Origin: Plotosus lineatus
Lineage: Eukaryota > Chordata > Actinopteri > Siluriformes > Plotosidae
DNA: 64,000 nucleotides
NCBI GenBank assembly: GCA_024760905.1
Contig: CM045735.1
Location: forward strand, 33,009,749 to 33,073,748
Reading direction: 5' to 3'
The position numbers and the translations under genes are program-made. Positions within the stretch are counted from its first letter, which is position 1, and every line of letters begins with the position of its first letter. Of this stretch, positions 9,869-21,222 are shown piece by piece. Under the pieces are notes generated by a model. That model saw only the letters and a program-made list of their open reading frames with translations. It ran no database searches and was not told where the DNA came from.

Positions 9869-12260
9869 TAAGTGAAGGCTACATGTTAGGTAGTGTGTGA
9901 AAGAAGGATACATGTGTTTCTTTGTGTGTGAGAGAAGGGTACATGTGTTTGGTTGTTTGTGAGAGAACTGTACTAGTACATATGTTAAGTAGTGTGTGAA
10001 AAAAGAGCACATGTGTTAGTGTGTGAGAGAAGTGTACATGTGTTTGTTTGTGTGTGAGAGAAGTGTACATGTGTTAGGTAGTGTGTGAGAGAAGGGTGCA
10101 TGTGTTTGTGTGTTAGAGAAGAGCACATGTGTTCGGTAGTGTGTGAGAGAAGGGTACATGTTAGGTTGTGTGTGAGAGAGAAGGCTACATATAGTGGTAG
10201 TGTGTGAGAGATGGCTACATGTGTTTTTATGTGTGTTAGAGAAGGGCAAATGTGTTCGGTAGTGTGTTCGAGAAGGGTATGTGTGTTAGGTGGTATGTGA
10301 GAGAAGGGTACATGTGTTTGTGTGTGAGAGAAAGGTACACGTGTTTGTGTGTGTGACAAGGGTACATGTGTTTGTCTGTGTGTGAGAGAAGGGTACATGT
10401 GTTTGTGTGTGAGAGAAAGGTACACGTGTTTGTGTGTGTGACAAGGGTACATGTGTTTGTTTGTGTGTGAGAGAAGGGTACATGTGTTTGTTTGTGTGAC
10501 AGAAGAGTACATGTGTTAGGTAGCGTGTGAGAAAAGGCTACATGTGTTAGGTCGTGTATGAGAACAGCACATTTGTTTGGTAGCATGTGAGAGAAGGGTA
10601 CATGTGTTTGTGTGTGAGAGAAGGGTACATATGCTGTGAGACAAGAGTACATGTGTTAGGTCATGTGTGAGAGACGGGTACATATGTTATGTAATGTGTG
10701 AGAGAAGAGGACATGTGTTAGGTAGTGTGTGAGAGAAGGGTATGTGTGTTAGGTGGTATGTGAGAAGGGTACATGTGTTTGTGTGTGAGAGAAAGGTACA
10801 CGTGTTTGTGTGTGTGACAAGGGTACATGTGTTTCTTTGTGTGTGAGAGAAGGATACATGTGTTTGTTTGTGTGTGAGAGAAGGGTACATGTGTTAGGTA
10901 GTGTGTGAGAGAAGGGTACATGTGTTAGGTAGTGTGTGAGAGAAGGGTACATGTGTTAGATAGTGTGAGAGAAGGGTACATGTGTTTGGTAGTGTGTGAG
11001 AGAAGGGTACGTGTTAGGTAGTGTGTGTGAGAGAAGGGTACATGTGTTAGATAGTGTGAGAGAGAAGGGTACATCTGTTAGGTAGTGTGTGAGAGAAGGG
11101 TACATGTGTTAGATAGTGTGAGAGAAGGGTACATGTGTTTGGTAGTGTGTGAGAGAAGGGTACGTGTTAGGTAGTGTGTGTGAGAGAAGGGTACATGTGT
11201 TAGATAGTGTGAGAGAAATGTACACATGTTAGGTAGTGTGTGAGAGAAGGGTACATGTGTTTGGTAGTGTGTGAGAGGTTAGATGTGACATGTTAGTTAG
11301 TGTCTGAGAGAAGGGTACATGTGTTAGGTAGTGTGTGAGAGAAGGGTACGTGTTAGGTAGTGTGTGAGAGAAGGGTACATGTGTTAGGTAGTGTGTGAGA
11401 GAAGGGTACATGTGTTAGATAGTGTGTGAGAGAAGGGTACGTGTTAGGTAGTGTGTGTGAGAGAAGGGTACATGTGTTAGATAGTGTGAGAGAAATGTAC
11501 ACATGTTAGGTAGTGTGTGAGAGAAGGGTACATGTGTTTGGTAGTGTGTGAGAGGTTAGATGTGACATGTTAGTTAGTGTCTGAGAGAAGGGTACATGTG
11601 TTAGGTAGTGTGTGAGAGAAGGGTACGTGTTAGGTAGTGTGTGTGAGAGAAGGGTACATGTGTTAGATAGTGTGAGAGAAATGTACACATGTTAGGTAAT
11701 GTGTGAGAGAAGGTTAGATGTGACACATGTTAGATAGTGTGAGAGAAGGGTACATGTGTTTGTTTGTGTGTGAGAGAAGGGTACATGTGTTAGGTAGTGT
11801 GTGAGAGAAGCGTACATGTGTTTGTTTGTGTGTGAGAGAAGGGTACATGTGTTAGGTAGTGTGTGAGAGAAGGGTACATGTGTTTGTTTGTGTGTGAGAG
11901 AAGGGTACATGTGTTAGGGAGTGTGTGAGAGATGGGTACATGTACATCTGTGTGTGAGAGAAGGGTACATGTGTTAGGTAGTGTGTGAGAGAAGGGTACA
12001 TGTGTTTGTTTGTGTGTGAGAGAAGGGTACATGTGTTAGGTAGTGTGTGAGAGATGGGTACATGTACATTTGTGTGTGAGAGAAGGGTACATGTGTTAGG
12101 TAGTGTGTGAGAGAAGGGTACATGTGTTTGTTTGTGTGTGAGAGAAGGGTACATGTGTTAGGTAGTGTGTGAGAGATGGGTACATGTACATTTGTGTGTG
12201 AGAGAAGGATATATATTAGGAAGTGTGTGAGGGAAGGGTACATGTATTCGGTTGTGTGTA
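9869..12260 (+). repeat. Minisatellite, main block with higher-order structure
   Basis: About 75 units of roughly 31 bp. Two monomer types alternate: one with TTAGGTAGTG, the other with TTTGTTTGTG, both followed by TGTGAGAGAAGGGTACATG. Higher-order repeats are visible: a 277-bp period (AGAGAAATGTACACATGTT at about 11213 and 11490) and a 122-bp period (GATGGGTACATGTACAT at 11931, 12053 and 12175). Long minus-strand ORFs here arise only because the unit lacks stops on that strand. Confidence 0.97.
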
Positions 12261-12280
12261 TGAAGGGTTAGTGTGGTTAA

Positions 12281-12281
12281 A

Positions 12282-12319
<38 letters not shown>
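12281..12319. repeat. (TG)n microsatellite
   Basis: About 19 TG units directly after the minisatellite. Confidence 0.95.
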
Positions 12320-12429
12320 TGTTGAGGGGCTGTACCTAAATACCACATTCCTAAAATATTTTGGGATTATTCGAAACTCGGCCTTTCTCCAAATATGGCG
12401 ATAATATGAATAATTGTGTGTAAATTTGC

Positions 12430-12654
12430 TCAACTCGGAAACAAACAAGTCCCGAGCAAACCTACGCCCTCGTCCAAAACGGAAGTTGTGTATCAGTGAC
12501 GTGAGCGATGCTCCTCATAGGTGCGCCAGGTGTTGCCTTGCTCGCGCACATATTCTTGATGGTGCACGCGCCAAGAGTCAAAGTGAAGTCGAACTGATTA
12601 CTTGTGGCATCGAGCGCGCGGCTACTGCTTCCTCATACACACTACAGGTCAAAG
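12430..12654 (+). promoter_or_regulatory. CpG-rich promoter-like segment with candidate non-coding first exon
   Basis: This is the only short non-transposon stretch with clearly raised CpG density (CGAGCG, GCGCGCG, CTCGCGCAC). It holds an ETS-type CGGAAGT (12480-12486) and a CRE-like TGACGTGA (12497-12504), both usual in TATA-less vertebrate promoters. It ends in AAAG|GTAACG at 12654/12655, a plausible splice donor. No convincing ATG ORF starts here, so an exon would be 5' UTR. Which gene it serves is unknown; the plus-strand coiled-coil gene downstream is a candidate, which would make the first intron more than 20 kb. Confidence 0.45.
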
Positions 12655-13147
12655 GTAACGTTAAAAACATATGTATGCTTTTAGACGGTAAAAATTAATT
12701 TTATGTGTGGAGGGGAGTGTTCACAAACGGATAAAAATGATAATACAACAAGGAAATGATATCAGCAATAAAAAAAAATTGCGTTTACTTTATTTATTTG
12801 GTATTTAAAGACAGTTAATCGAATTAGCATCGATGCTTACAGCTTCTTAGTTTGCATAATGTATAGCATTTCAGTATTTCTTTACTGTTTTGTTCGTATA
12901 TTGTCTCCTGCTTTATCTTGTTCATGTTTTGTGGAGTTTCTGTTGCTCTGGTACACCTGACTTCACGCTTCTCATGAACACAGTTTCATGGAGTTGTAGG
13001 TTATAACAGTCTCAAGTCTCTGTGTTAGTGCATGATGCAGAAACTTGACTTTTTTGTTGTTGTTTGTTTATTGTTTTCCTGCATCAAGGCGCTTGATTTA
13101 ACACGTTAGTGGTAGTGGTATGGAACAGATTTTGAACTGCAGGTTGA

Positions 13148-13194
<47 letters not shown>

Positions 13195-13300
13195 CCTTTT
13201 GGTGTGTTAATGAACTGTTGTTTAGTAATTTAGACATGTTACCATGTCACCTAACTACTGTCTGATATTTGTTAATCATCCAAGTCTCATTGCTTGAGAG
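12655..13300. other. Non-coding with (CA)n repeat
   Basis: AT-rich; a perfect (CA)n of about 22 units lies at 13149-13193. Nothing else recognised. Confidence 0.5.
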
Positions 13301-13512
13301 TGTTTCCTTTTGGTATTCTGCTTTCCTCACACAGATGGGTATATTAGGCTCATTGGGTATTTGGCCTTGCCCCTGGATGCGATTTGTGTATGGCTATGTG
13401 GGGTTTTTTTTGGCCCTGTGATGGACTAGCGAGCATATCAGGATGAAACTGGCCTTCGCTGAGATGGTACCTACGATCCTAATAGGATAAAGCAACTCCT
13501 CTAATGAATGAA
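13300..13512 (+). mobile_element. SINE family 2, 3' part
   Basis: Body and 3' end of the fish SINE (GCTTTCCTCACACAGA, CCTGTGATGGACTAGCG, CGATCCTAATAGGATAAAGC, then AATGAATGAATT). The tRNA-like head is missing. Confidence 0.65.
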
Positions 13513-15708
13513 TTAAAGAGATGTGATGTCACCGTGAGCCAGCTATGTTTTATCAGTTCACTTATTCATGTTGAACTCCGTTCTGCTTGTACCTCACATA
13601 CACAATCAGGTGTTCAGTCGAATATGACTACTTTTCTTCTTTTTCTTAATTTTTCATAACTTGTCATTTCCAGCTGTTTGAACTTCTCATATGAAGTACT
13701 GTAGTCACCCACATATGTTTTTATACACCGAGAATTAATAATTGCTGGGATTTAATTATTGCATGTAAATGACTAACAGCTTAAACTGATTGAGTCGTAT
13801 CATATAATATTCATACTTTCAGTCAGTAATCTGCTCTTTTCTAACTGAGGGAGTACAAATAGTTTTAAAAGTCTTTGCATCCTGTGACCACACCTGAGGA
13901 GAACAACTTGTCTTTTTTAAGTGCAAGACTGCACATCATGCCTTCTTGGGTGGATATTTGGGTGTGTTTTGCTTTGGGTTGTGGTTTGTGGTTTGTCATC
14001 ATGACATATGAAACATACTTTCAGCATCATTCTGTTTAGTTTTAGTGACTGTTCATAATTTTCTGGTGCACTTTTTTTTTTTTTTTTTTTTTTTTTTTGG
14101 AATAGGTATCAAAACCCAGGCTTGGAACCCAAATCCTGCCCGCCAATTTATTTAATGTGGACTACAAGAGCTTTCGAAGAATGTGATTATTGTAATTCTT
14201 TACATCAATTATTACCATGAAAAAACATGTCCCTCGGCGATTTAAGAAATGTAGTGATGTGACCCTCAGTAAAATAAGTTTTAGAAGAATGCAGATTGGG
14301 AGGGGGTCAGCGCAGAAACAGGTGTGATAGAACAGAACAGTATCATTACCTCAGCTTCTTATAGCCTTTCGGTTTTATGAGGTCAGATCAAATTTGGATC
14401 TGATTTGAGTCTATACAGCAATGAGTGTATTTTGTGGGAACCACCATCTAACATTACCTGGTGTGTGAGGAGGACAGCAGATTTAACCTGATGATCCTAC
14501 GGCCATCTCCCAATTTGCTTATCGTTTACTGGCTTTTGTATGACAAGTTCGTAAAGCATGTTTAATAATTAATGCTACTACATTTAGTCGTAGTGATAGA
14601 ACACTGTGACTGTGCGTTATCATTAATAGAGGCATTTCCTTATATTTTTTTCTGGTTTGTTGGAAACTAATTAGCCCGAGTCAGGTTACATAAGTGATAA
14701 CTACATATTTATGGAGGTACTGTATCTGGGTTGCCATGTCTGTTTTTTTATGGGAAACTTATCGTTATGTCATGTCTCTGTGTGTGTGTATATACAATGT
14801 TTATGATGTTGAGAACTGATATTTCTGAAGCCGTGTTAAGATATGCATGTGTGCCACGTGGACCACTTTTTCCATCCCGACAGTGAGACAGGAAAGAGAT
14901 GTATCTTCTTGCTTATTCTTAAACCGCTGTTTTTTTTTTTTCCTGAAATGGAAACACATTTGATGGTGTAATGTCCAAGGTCTAATCACCATTTGTGTTT
15001 TAAATAGATTAAATATGGTTCCATGGATGCAAAATCCAAAATGGAGTAAATTAAATAAAGCACCTTTTTTGTCTAAAACCAGATTACTTATGTGTGATTT
15101 ACTCCGTTTAAAGAATGGTTTCAGGGCCGAGTAATCTTCCCTTTAAACCCAGCATAATTCGCATCCTCAGACATGAACTGCTTGTTCTATCAGCAAGTCA
15201 TGCACATCATACCTGGTGGATTTAAGCGCTAAACACACCTTGCATTGTCTAAAAACTGCTTTTTCCCTGGTTGGCTGTAATACCTATTGTGATGTCGTCA
15301 GGCTTGCTGATCCCCCACCCTCATACTTCTGTGGCCAATAAATTGCTAAGAGAAGAAGTCATAGGAATAGAATGTGGAAATATTCCTGACCTGCTCAGTC
15401 ACATTGAACCTTATGATGTAGTATACACTCCCTTTTCCCTCAAAACACAATGCTGTGTTGTCATTATTTCTCGGTGATACTATAGAAACCAGTTTGTGTT
15501 GTCAACAGGCTGGCAGTGACAGTTTTATAAGTTTAATCAAATGACAGTCATTTTGTTTGATTGTTTGGTTTTAAAATGTTCTAAGAACCACACCAGTTCG
15601 GGTTGGGATAAGAATAATGATAGCGGTGGTGCCCCTGGATTAAGTTGCCCTGGAGCCTGTATTAACATATAATAGCGTCTCAATTTGTAAATATTCACTC
15701 ATTCCTTT
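13513..15708. other. Non-coding, unrecognised; poly(T) at 14069-14098
   Basis: No supported exon or transposon. A 30-base T-run at 14069-14098 could be the tail of a minus-strand insertion, but no body is recognisable next to it. Confidence 0.4.
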
Positions 15709-16030
15709 CAGGTGGAACTCTGGTATAGTGGTTAGCGTGTCTTCCTTCTATCAAGAAGGTCCAGGGTTTGAGTTGCGGGCTCGGTGAAGGCCGTTTTTGT
15801 CTGGAGCTTGCATGTTCTCCTCATTTTTCCATGGATTTTCTTTGTGTAGTTTGGTTTTCTTCCACAGTTCAAGGTCATACAAATTGCCCCATGTGCTAAT
15901 ATGAATAGATGTTTGTGTATTGGCGCTGTGACCAACTAATAAGCTATTTAGTGTCCCAGACCTTAGCAAAGGATTGGGTTATATAGGCTTCAGCGTCCCT
16001 GCAACCCCTAGGCATTTAGGTGAATAAATG
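15709..16030 (+). mobile_element. tRNA-derived fish SINE, family 2
   Basis: A-box-like TATAGTGGTTAGCG, B-box-like GGGTTTGAGTTGCGGGC, body CTTGCATGTTCTCCTCATTT and 3' end with AATGAATAATT. Diverged but complete. Confidence 0.75.
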
Positions 16031-16034
16031 AATA

Positions 16035-16372
16035 ATTTCTGTGCGTGGAGCCTTGGATATCTGTTTTGGCTCAACTGAGTGGAATTCATTGCCTTTTCTG
16101 CTTTAGTATGTAGACAGCTGTCTGAAGGTTGCATAGGGATGCTTTTCTGCTCAACACCTTTGCGAAGAGTGATTATTGAACTGACTGTAGCTTGCTGCAG
16201 AACCCGCCTGGTTAGTCTCTTTTGACTGAAACTACTTCTGCCTGCCGAACTGCTCACTGAATTTTTTTATCCCCCCACCATTCTGGGTCAACCGTACAGA
16301 GTCGTGTGTGAAGGTCCCCGCAGCATCATGCTACCGGCTGATTGGATGGACAGGGACATAAATGTAAGAGGG
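16035..16372 (-). mobile_element. Tc1-related non-autonomous remnant
   Basis: Minus-strand stretches AGCAGAAAAGCATCCCTATG (about 16138-16157) and GAGCCAAAACAGATATCC resemble the internal region of Tc1-type elements common in fish. CCATTCTGGGTCAACCGTAC (about 16278) matches the body of a widespread fish Tc1-derived repeat as I remember it. No reading frame. Limits approximate. Confidence 0.45.
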
Positions 16373-17645
16373 TGAAGTGAAGATTAGAATGGGGGTGATA
16401 CTGGTTACTCCAAGAGGGAAGGATAATTTTGATGGCGAAAGTTATTTTTACACTGCGGAAATGGAAAGCATTTACTTAATTGATTTAAACGTTCACACGA
16501 GCCTTCAGGTGGTGGCTCAGTTTTGTCACATGACTCCGTTTTTTTATTGTTTTTTTTTTTTTTTCATGGTACCACCCATTTTTTTTCCCTCTTGCGCTGT
16601 TTTATTTGAACGCGCATATGGACAGGTGTTTTTTGTATCACTGGTAAATGACAGTCTTCTCTGACACATGTTCCACCCCAATAGGGAATGCATGGCGTGC
16701 CGATCCATCGCTGTCCGCGCCTGCTTTTAACATTCTCTCTGGTTTTCATCCCTGTTTATGCTCTTGCCATAGTGTATTTGTGGCATTGTCTGTCTTTAAA
16801 TCAAAAAGTAACATGTGGTAAGTATCATGGCGTTTGTTACATCTTGTTCTGTACAAATGATGTGAAGCCCTGCATTTTGTTGGTGCTTTTCGTGCCATTG
16901 CTTAGCAACCGTTGCTATTACACATTAGAAGTTCCAGAGCATGCTGGCATTTTTTTGCCTTCATGTTGTGAGGCGAGAAGAGTCTTCTAATACTTTCACC
17001 ACTTCAGAAAAGTGTGTGTGTAAGACAGCTTGAGATCATCAAATAAATACAGACCAGGCAAAACAATGAGCACAGAGTTTGAAATGGTATTCAGCTATCA
17101 GTGACACTGAACTCTGTACAGTAAGAGTAACCAAGTGTGGGTGGAGCACAGGATCAGGCAGTTGGCATTCATAGATTTACAGATGTTATAATACTGAACT
17201 TAATTATGGAATTATTTTAGATTATAATTTAGAGATTAGAGAAATTTTCCAAATGAATCAGTGTTGTCTGCAATGAAAGATACAAATCTCATGTTCTATA
17301 TCATAATATCAGATAGATCCTTCTTGTTGTAGATTAGAGTCGAATGTTAGGTTACTCGACCTGAATGTGTTCACGCCCATCCTAGTAATAACATTACTTC
17401 AGGCATGACATTAGTTTCTATGTCATTAATGCAGAAATTCAAATGTAAAAACTTACCTCTTATGAGTCTTCAGGCACACTCGTGTTCTGACGAACTTGAA
17501 GACGAAGTGAAAGCTGTAATTGTTTAAACAAATTTTTCCATGTAAATGTAATGACACTCTCTCTCTAAGTCTGTTGGGTTTTTACACACAGGCCAAGTGG
17601 CTTAGCCTCGTGGCTCATCAGGCCGATACTTATATTATTATACGG
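16373..17645. other. Non-coding, unrecognised
   Basis: No supported exon. A short tRNA-like fragment (GGCCAAGTGGCTTAGCC, about 17591-17607) resembles one at 21349-21427 and may be a SINE head relic. Confidence 0.4.
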
Positions 17646-17647
17646 TA

Positions 17648-18431
17648 CAGTGATACCTCTGCTCACGAACATAATTGGTTCCCATAAAGTGTGTGTAAGG
17701 CGAAAAGTTCGTCTTCCGAACATTTATTTCCCATAAGAAACCATTAAAATGAGAATAATCCGTTCCCAGGTCCCCATAAAACATAATTTTCTACTAAATA
17801 AGCCTTAAAACTACACAAAAATATACCTTATTTTATGTATAATCAATGTGCTATTGTATTGTAATTAAAGAAATAGACTGTACTGTATAATAAAGTCGTT
17901 TTATTTACCTTTGTGATGGTAGTTGATGGCTTGATGGAATGGAGTGGGAGGAGGAGGGAGGAAGGGACTTACTGTTTGGAAGGAGTGATTGGAAACGCCG
18001 ACTGTTTGGAAACACCCTTAGCCACACACGCACCCTTAATAGCTTCCGTGTTCTTAAGGATGGTGGTAGACTTAGCGTACTGGTACTGGGACGCTAAGTC
18101 ACACAAACGCACACCTCGTTCGTGTTTTTCAATGATCTCCGCCTGTGGTGGGGTCTTTTTCGGTCCCATAATAGCAAAAGTACACTCAATATGGTCCAAA
18201 ATGTCTATCAAACACAAACCACTTCCGTACTCAAAGAAAGGGGTGTGACGAACTGTGACGCCGTGAGCGTGCGTCAGCTTCTCGTGGCCGCCACCGTGGT
18301 GCTGTTTGACCGCGTGGTTTGATTCGTCCGCCGAAAACTAGTTCGTCAGCAGAGACTATACGCTCGCAAATTTAATGTTCTTGAGGCGATAAGTTCGTGA
18401 GCTTAAGCGTTCGTCAGCGGAGGTTTTACTG
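17648..18431 (-). mobile_element. Tigger/pogo-type MITE, copy 1
   Basis: Begins CAGTGATACCTCTGCTCACG and ends in the imperfect inverted repeat CGTCAGCGGAGGTTTTACTG, flanked by TA on both sides (17646-17647 and 18432-18433), the target duplication of the Tc1/mariner/pogo superfamily. At 784 bp it is much shorter than an autonomous Tigger. It is nearly identical along its length to 36541-37329, so the family moved recently. The minus strand keeps the N-terminal part of a transposase gene. Confidence 0.88.
17969..18217 (-). pseudogene. N-terminal DNA-binding remnant of a Tigger/pogo transposase
   Basis: The 82-codon ORF contains MGPKKTPPQAEIIEKHERG followed by RLCDLASQYQYAKST and EAIKGACVAKGVSKQ. 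This is the layout of the CENP-B-N/psq-type helix-turn-helix of Tigger/jerky transposases (basic start, EKHERGVR helix, then ST-I-LKxKEAIK). The more likely original start is the internal Met of MGPKK. The second DNA-binding motif and the DDE catalytic domain are absent because of the internal deletion of the element. It could make at most a DNA-binding fragment; no evidence it is expressed. Confidence 0.65.
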
Positions 18432-18689
18432 TATTATGAAATGTAATGACTACTATAATATTACTTTACTCTCGTACAATTTCTAGAAGCTCTCAAAAGT
18501 CTATTAATAATAACAACATGAATTTACTAGAACTGAATGTACACTTGTAGGCTGCGGACAGACTAACATGCACAATTTTTCGCCTCACAAAAATCGGCGT
18601 GTCACAGTACCTTCTGTGAAGCTAATACGGAAGTTAAAATAAAACTAAATCTTATAATGTAGATAAGCTACAGCGTCTAATGATTGCTG

Positions 18690-19000
18690 GTTGGCGTAAT
18701 GGCTCAGCAGACAGAACTGTTGCTTCATAGCAAGAATCTCAACCAAATGCCTTTTTGTGTGACGTATGTAGCTTCGCCCTGTACTCGTGTGAGTCTCCGT
18801 CAGGTACTCCAGTTAAAACATAAGCACATGAGGTCCACTGGCAAGTCTACCTTGTACATATCCCGTTATTGTGAGTACTTGTTTGTATCCGTTTTAGCCC
18901 TGAAGTAAACTGGCAACTTGTTCAGGTTGTACCCCGTATCTCTATAAACATCACCTGGGATTGGCTCTAGCTTCCCTCCAACCCTAAGAATATAGATAGA
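18690..19000 (+). mobile_element. SINE family 2, diverged
   Basis: GGCGTAATGGCTCAGCAGAC head, GAGTCTCCGTCAGGTACTCC body, GGCAACTTGTTCAGGTTGTA and GGGATTGGCTCTAGCTTCCC at the 3' end, then (GATA)n. Confidence 0.65.
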
Positions 19001-19050
19001 TAGATGGAGGCACTAATTAATTATTTTTATTCCGGCTACTCACTACATTT

Positions 19051-19089
<39 letters not shown>

Positions 19090-19724
19090 TGTGTGTGTCT
19101 GAATACTCAAATTTTCCTAATAATAATCATGTAACTAGACCTTTGTACTCGGGTGGGATGTAGTTGTTAAATACATGTTCTCACTTTTATGTACTGTAAC
19201 ATTCGTCTGTTGAAAATGTCAGATATGTTGTCAGAGCTGGTATATCAACATGGCACTTAACTAAGAACAATACACTCATCATTCTAGTTTATAACATTCC
19301 ATCAAGACTCCATCATTCATAAGAAAACTGCGAAAAAAAAAGAAAAGAAACTGGCTTGGATTTAAATGCTGAGAACAGGAAAAACTCCGGGTCTATACAG
19401 GTCACTCAGTCTTCTGTGTAGAGAGATGGTAGTTCTCAAGCTTCTAATTGAAGCCAGTTGTACCTTGAAAAGCTCCTTTTCTTACAGCGTTAGCCTTTTG
19501 TGCAAAATGTTAAAAATCTTCTGTGTGTGGTATTGTGAATAAATGTGTCATTATTTTAATGTATTTTTGTAACTGGGTTATGATTTTTTTTTTTTTTTTA
19601 GGTTAATATATTTGTTGTTTATTTAGGGATTAGCTTTATTTACTACATATTAAATATTAACGTACCTTTAAACGGAAGCCAATGAAGTGAAGGAATGGGT
19701 TCAGTTTAAGCCATGTTGTAGAAC
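19001..19724. other. Non-coding; (TG)n at 19058-19100
   Basis: AT-rich sequence with one interrupted (TG)n. No other structure recognised. Confidence 0.45.
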
Positions 19725-20005
19725 AGTCATTCATTTATTTTCGAAACCATTTTATCCGAATTAGGGTTGAGGGGAGGCTGGGGCCCATCCCAGCCGACTC
19801 TGGGCGAAAGCCGTGTACACCCTTGGACGGCTCACCAGGCCCTCGCCGTGCAGAAGCACGCTGACTGGTATGCAGCCTACTCTTCTCAAAAGTGAGCAAT
19901 GGTTCTTTTACATGAACCTCACACCACAGACAGTGAGAGACATGGCTGGCCTTTGATAACCCAGTTAGCTGCACTCGGGGTGTTGTTGAGCAAGTCATGT
20001 CAAAT
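19725..20005 (-). mobile_element. Chimeric SINE: family 2 3' end joined to family 1 body
   Basis: 19730-19850 is the family 2 3' end on the minus strand (ATTTTATCCGAATTAGGGTT, CCCAGCCGACTCTGGGCGAA). From 19855 it is family 1 body (GAGCAATGGTTCTTTTACAT, CCTTTGATAACCCAGTTAGC). The tRNA head is missing. Mirrors the chimera at 6570-6885. Confidence 0.65.
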
Positions 20006-20860
20006 ATTATCATGTTCAGTGATTTGATTGATTACTTGTCATTTTATAATGTGGAATTCCACTGACTGGTTCCTTATTTGCATGGAAAATCAGTTATCTG
20101 ATGGTGCCACTAGTTTCTCAGGTATGTTTGTAAGGACTGTTTTCAGGATAATTAATTAACTCAGGTTTATTTTTTTATCCGACATTTGTCAAATCTTTGA
20201 ACTGGAAACTTTCACTGTGAACTCCGAGCCTCATCCCACACACTGACTAATAATGCTGACAACGTGAGGAATGTCTTTCCTTGGTTGTGTGTAGTGAACT
20301 AATGCTGAAGAATTTTTCAGTTTTAAAAGATCCTCGAAATCTGGATATCCTGTTCTTGCACCATGCTACACCATATTGTCTGATGGCAACCTAATAATTT
20401 CACACGTTTTCTGCTACTAGGTTTAGTTATAATTATTTAATTAAAATATACTTTCTGAATTTTTTGCTCATAATCTGTAATTGTATCATATTATTCTAGG
20501 ATTACACATTAATGTGAACACTACATTTTTAGCTGAAGAGCATGCTTAGAAGTTTGGGTGTGGTTTAGGTGTGGTGCCAGGAACATCTTAAACATTTTTT
20601 GTAGGAAGGAGTGGCATGTTAAAAAAAATAAACCCAAAGACGGGCTGTCTAGACTCCCATGCCTCTAGATAGATGCAGATTTTTTGTCTCTTGCTTTTAG
20701 TGTTTAATTTAAATTACTGTTTTATCTTCTTTACTGAGTCAAAGCTTGGTGAAATTTAAAATATAATTTGGATTTGAATAATGTATATATTTACTTTACT
20801 ATAACTGTAGGATCTACGTCATGTTCCTGACCTCAGGTGCTGAAGTTATTTTCATGTTTT
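20006..20860. other. Non-coding, unrecognised
   Basis: No supported exon or repeat. Confidence 0.4.
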
Positions 20861-21222
20861 CTACTTAGTAAATGAAGGGGGCAGTGGTGGTCTAGTGGTA
20901 TAGGGCGCGGGATCGCTGATCCAAAAGGTTGGGAGTTCGAGTCCCACTCTCCACAAGGTTGTCACTCTCCCCCCAGTGCAGCTAACTGGGTTATCAAAGG
21001 CGGGCCATGTCTCATGTAAAAGAACCATTGCTGACTTTCGTAAAGAGTAGGCTGCAAAGTCGTCAGCGTGTTTCTGTCCCTTGCTGAAAAGGGTTGTGAC
21101 AGGAAGGGCATCTGACGTAAAAACCTCTGCCAAATCAAATGTGCGAATCAGATGATCGCTGTGGCGACTCCCGGGGGAAAGGGAAAAAGCCGAAAGGAAG
21201 ACAGACTACTTAGTAAATGAAG
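20861..21222 (+). mobile_element. SINE family 1 (RTE-linked), complete, with 17-bp target duplication
   Basis: The SINE proper is 20878-21205. It is flanked by the perfect direct repeat CTACTTAGTAAATGAAG (20861-20877 and 21206-21222). Head GTGGTCTAGTGGTATAG with A box TGGTCTAGTGG, B box GAGTTCGAGTCCC at about 20936, then an unrelated body. From about 21084 it carries CAGGAAGGGCATCTGACG and ATGCGAATCA-type sequence matching the RTE LINE 5' end. It closes with CTGTGGCGACTCCCGGG and GCCGAAAGGAAG matching the RTE LINE 3' tail. Confidence 0.92.

Noticed and set aside
9985..12243. Many minus-strand ORFs of 60-175 codons rich in SHT, NTC and THV repeats
   Set aside because: They are translations of the 31-bp minisatellite. 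The unit is not a multiple of three, so the peptide cycles through three frames with a 31-residue period, and point changes interrupt it at random.
8190..12260. Regular repeats resembling a CRISPR array
   Set aside because: There are no unique spacers, units abut directly, and the setting is a vertebrate genome.
8190..12260. TTAGG motifs suggesting interstitial telomere sequence
   Set aside because: TTAGG occurs once per 31-bp unit, not in tandem, and the vertebrate telomere repeat TTAGGG is not present in series.
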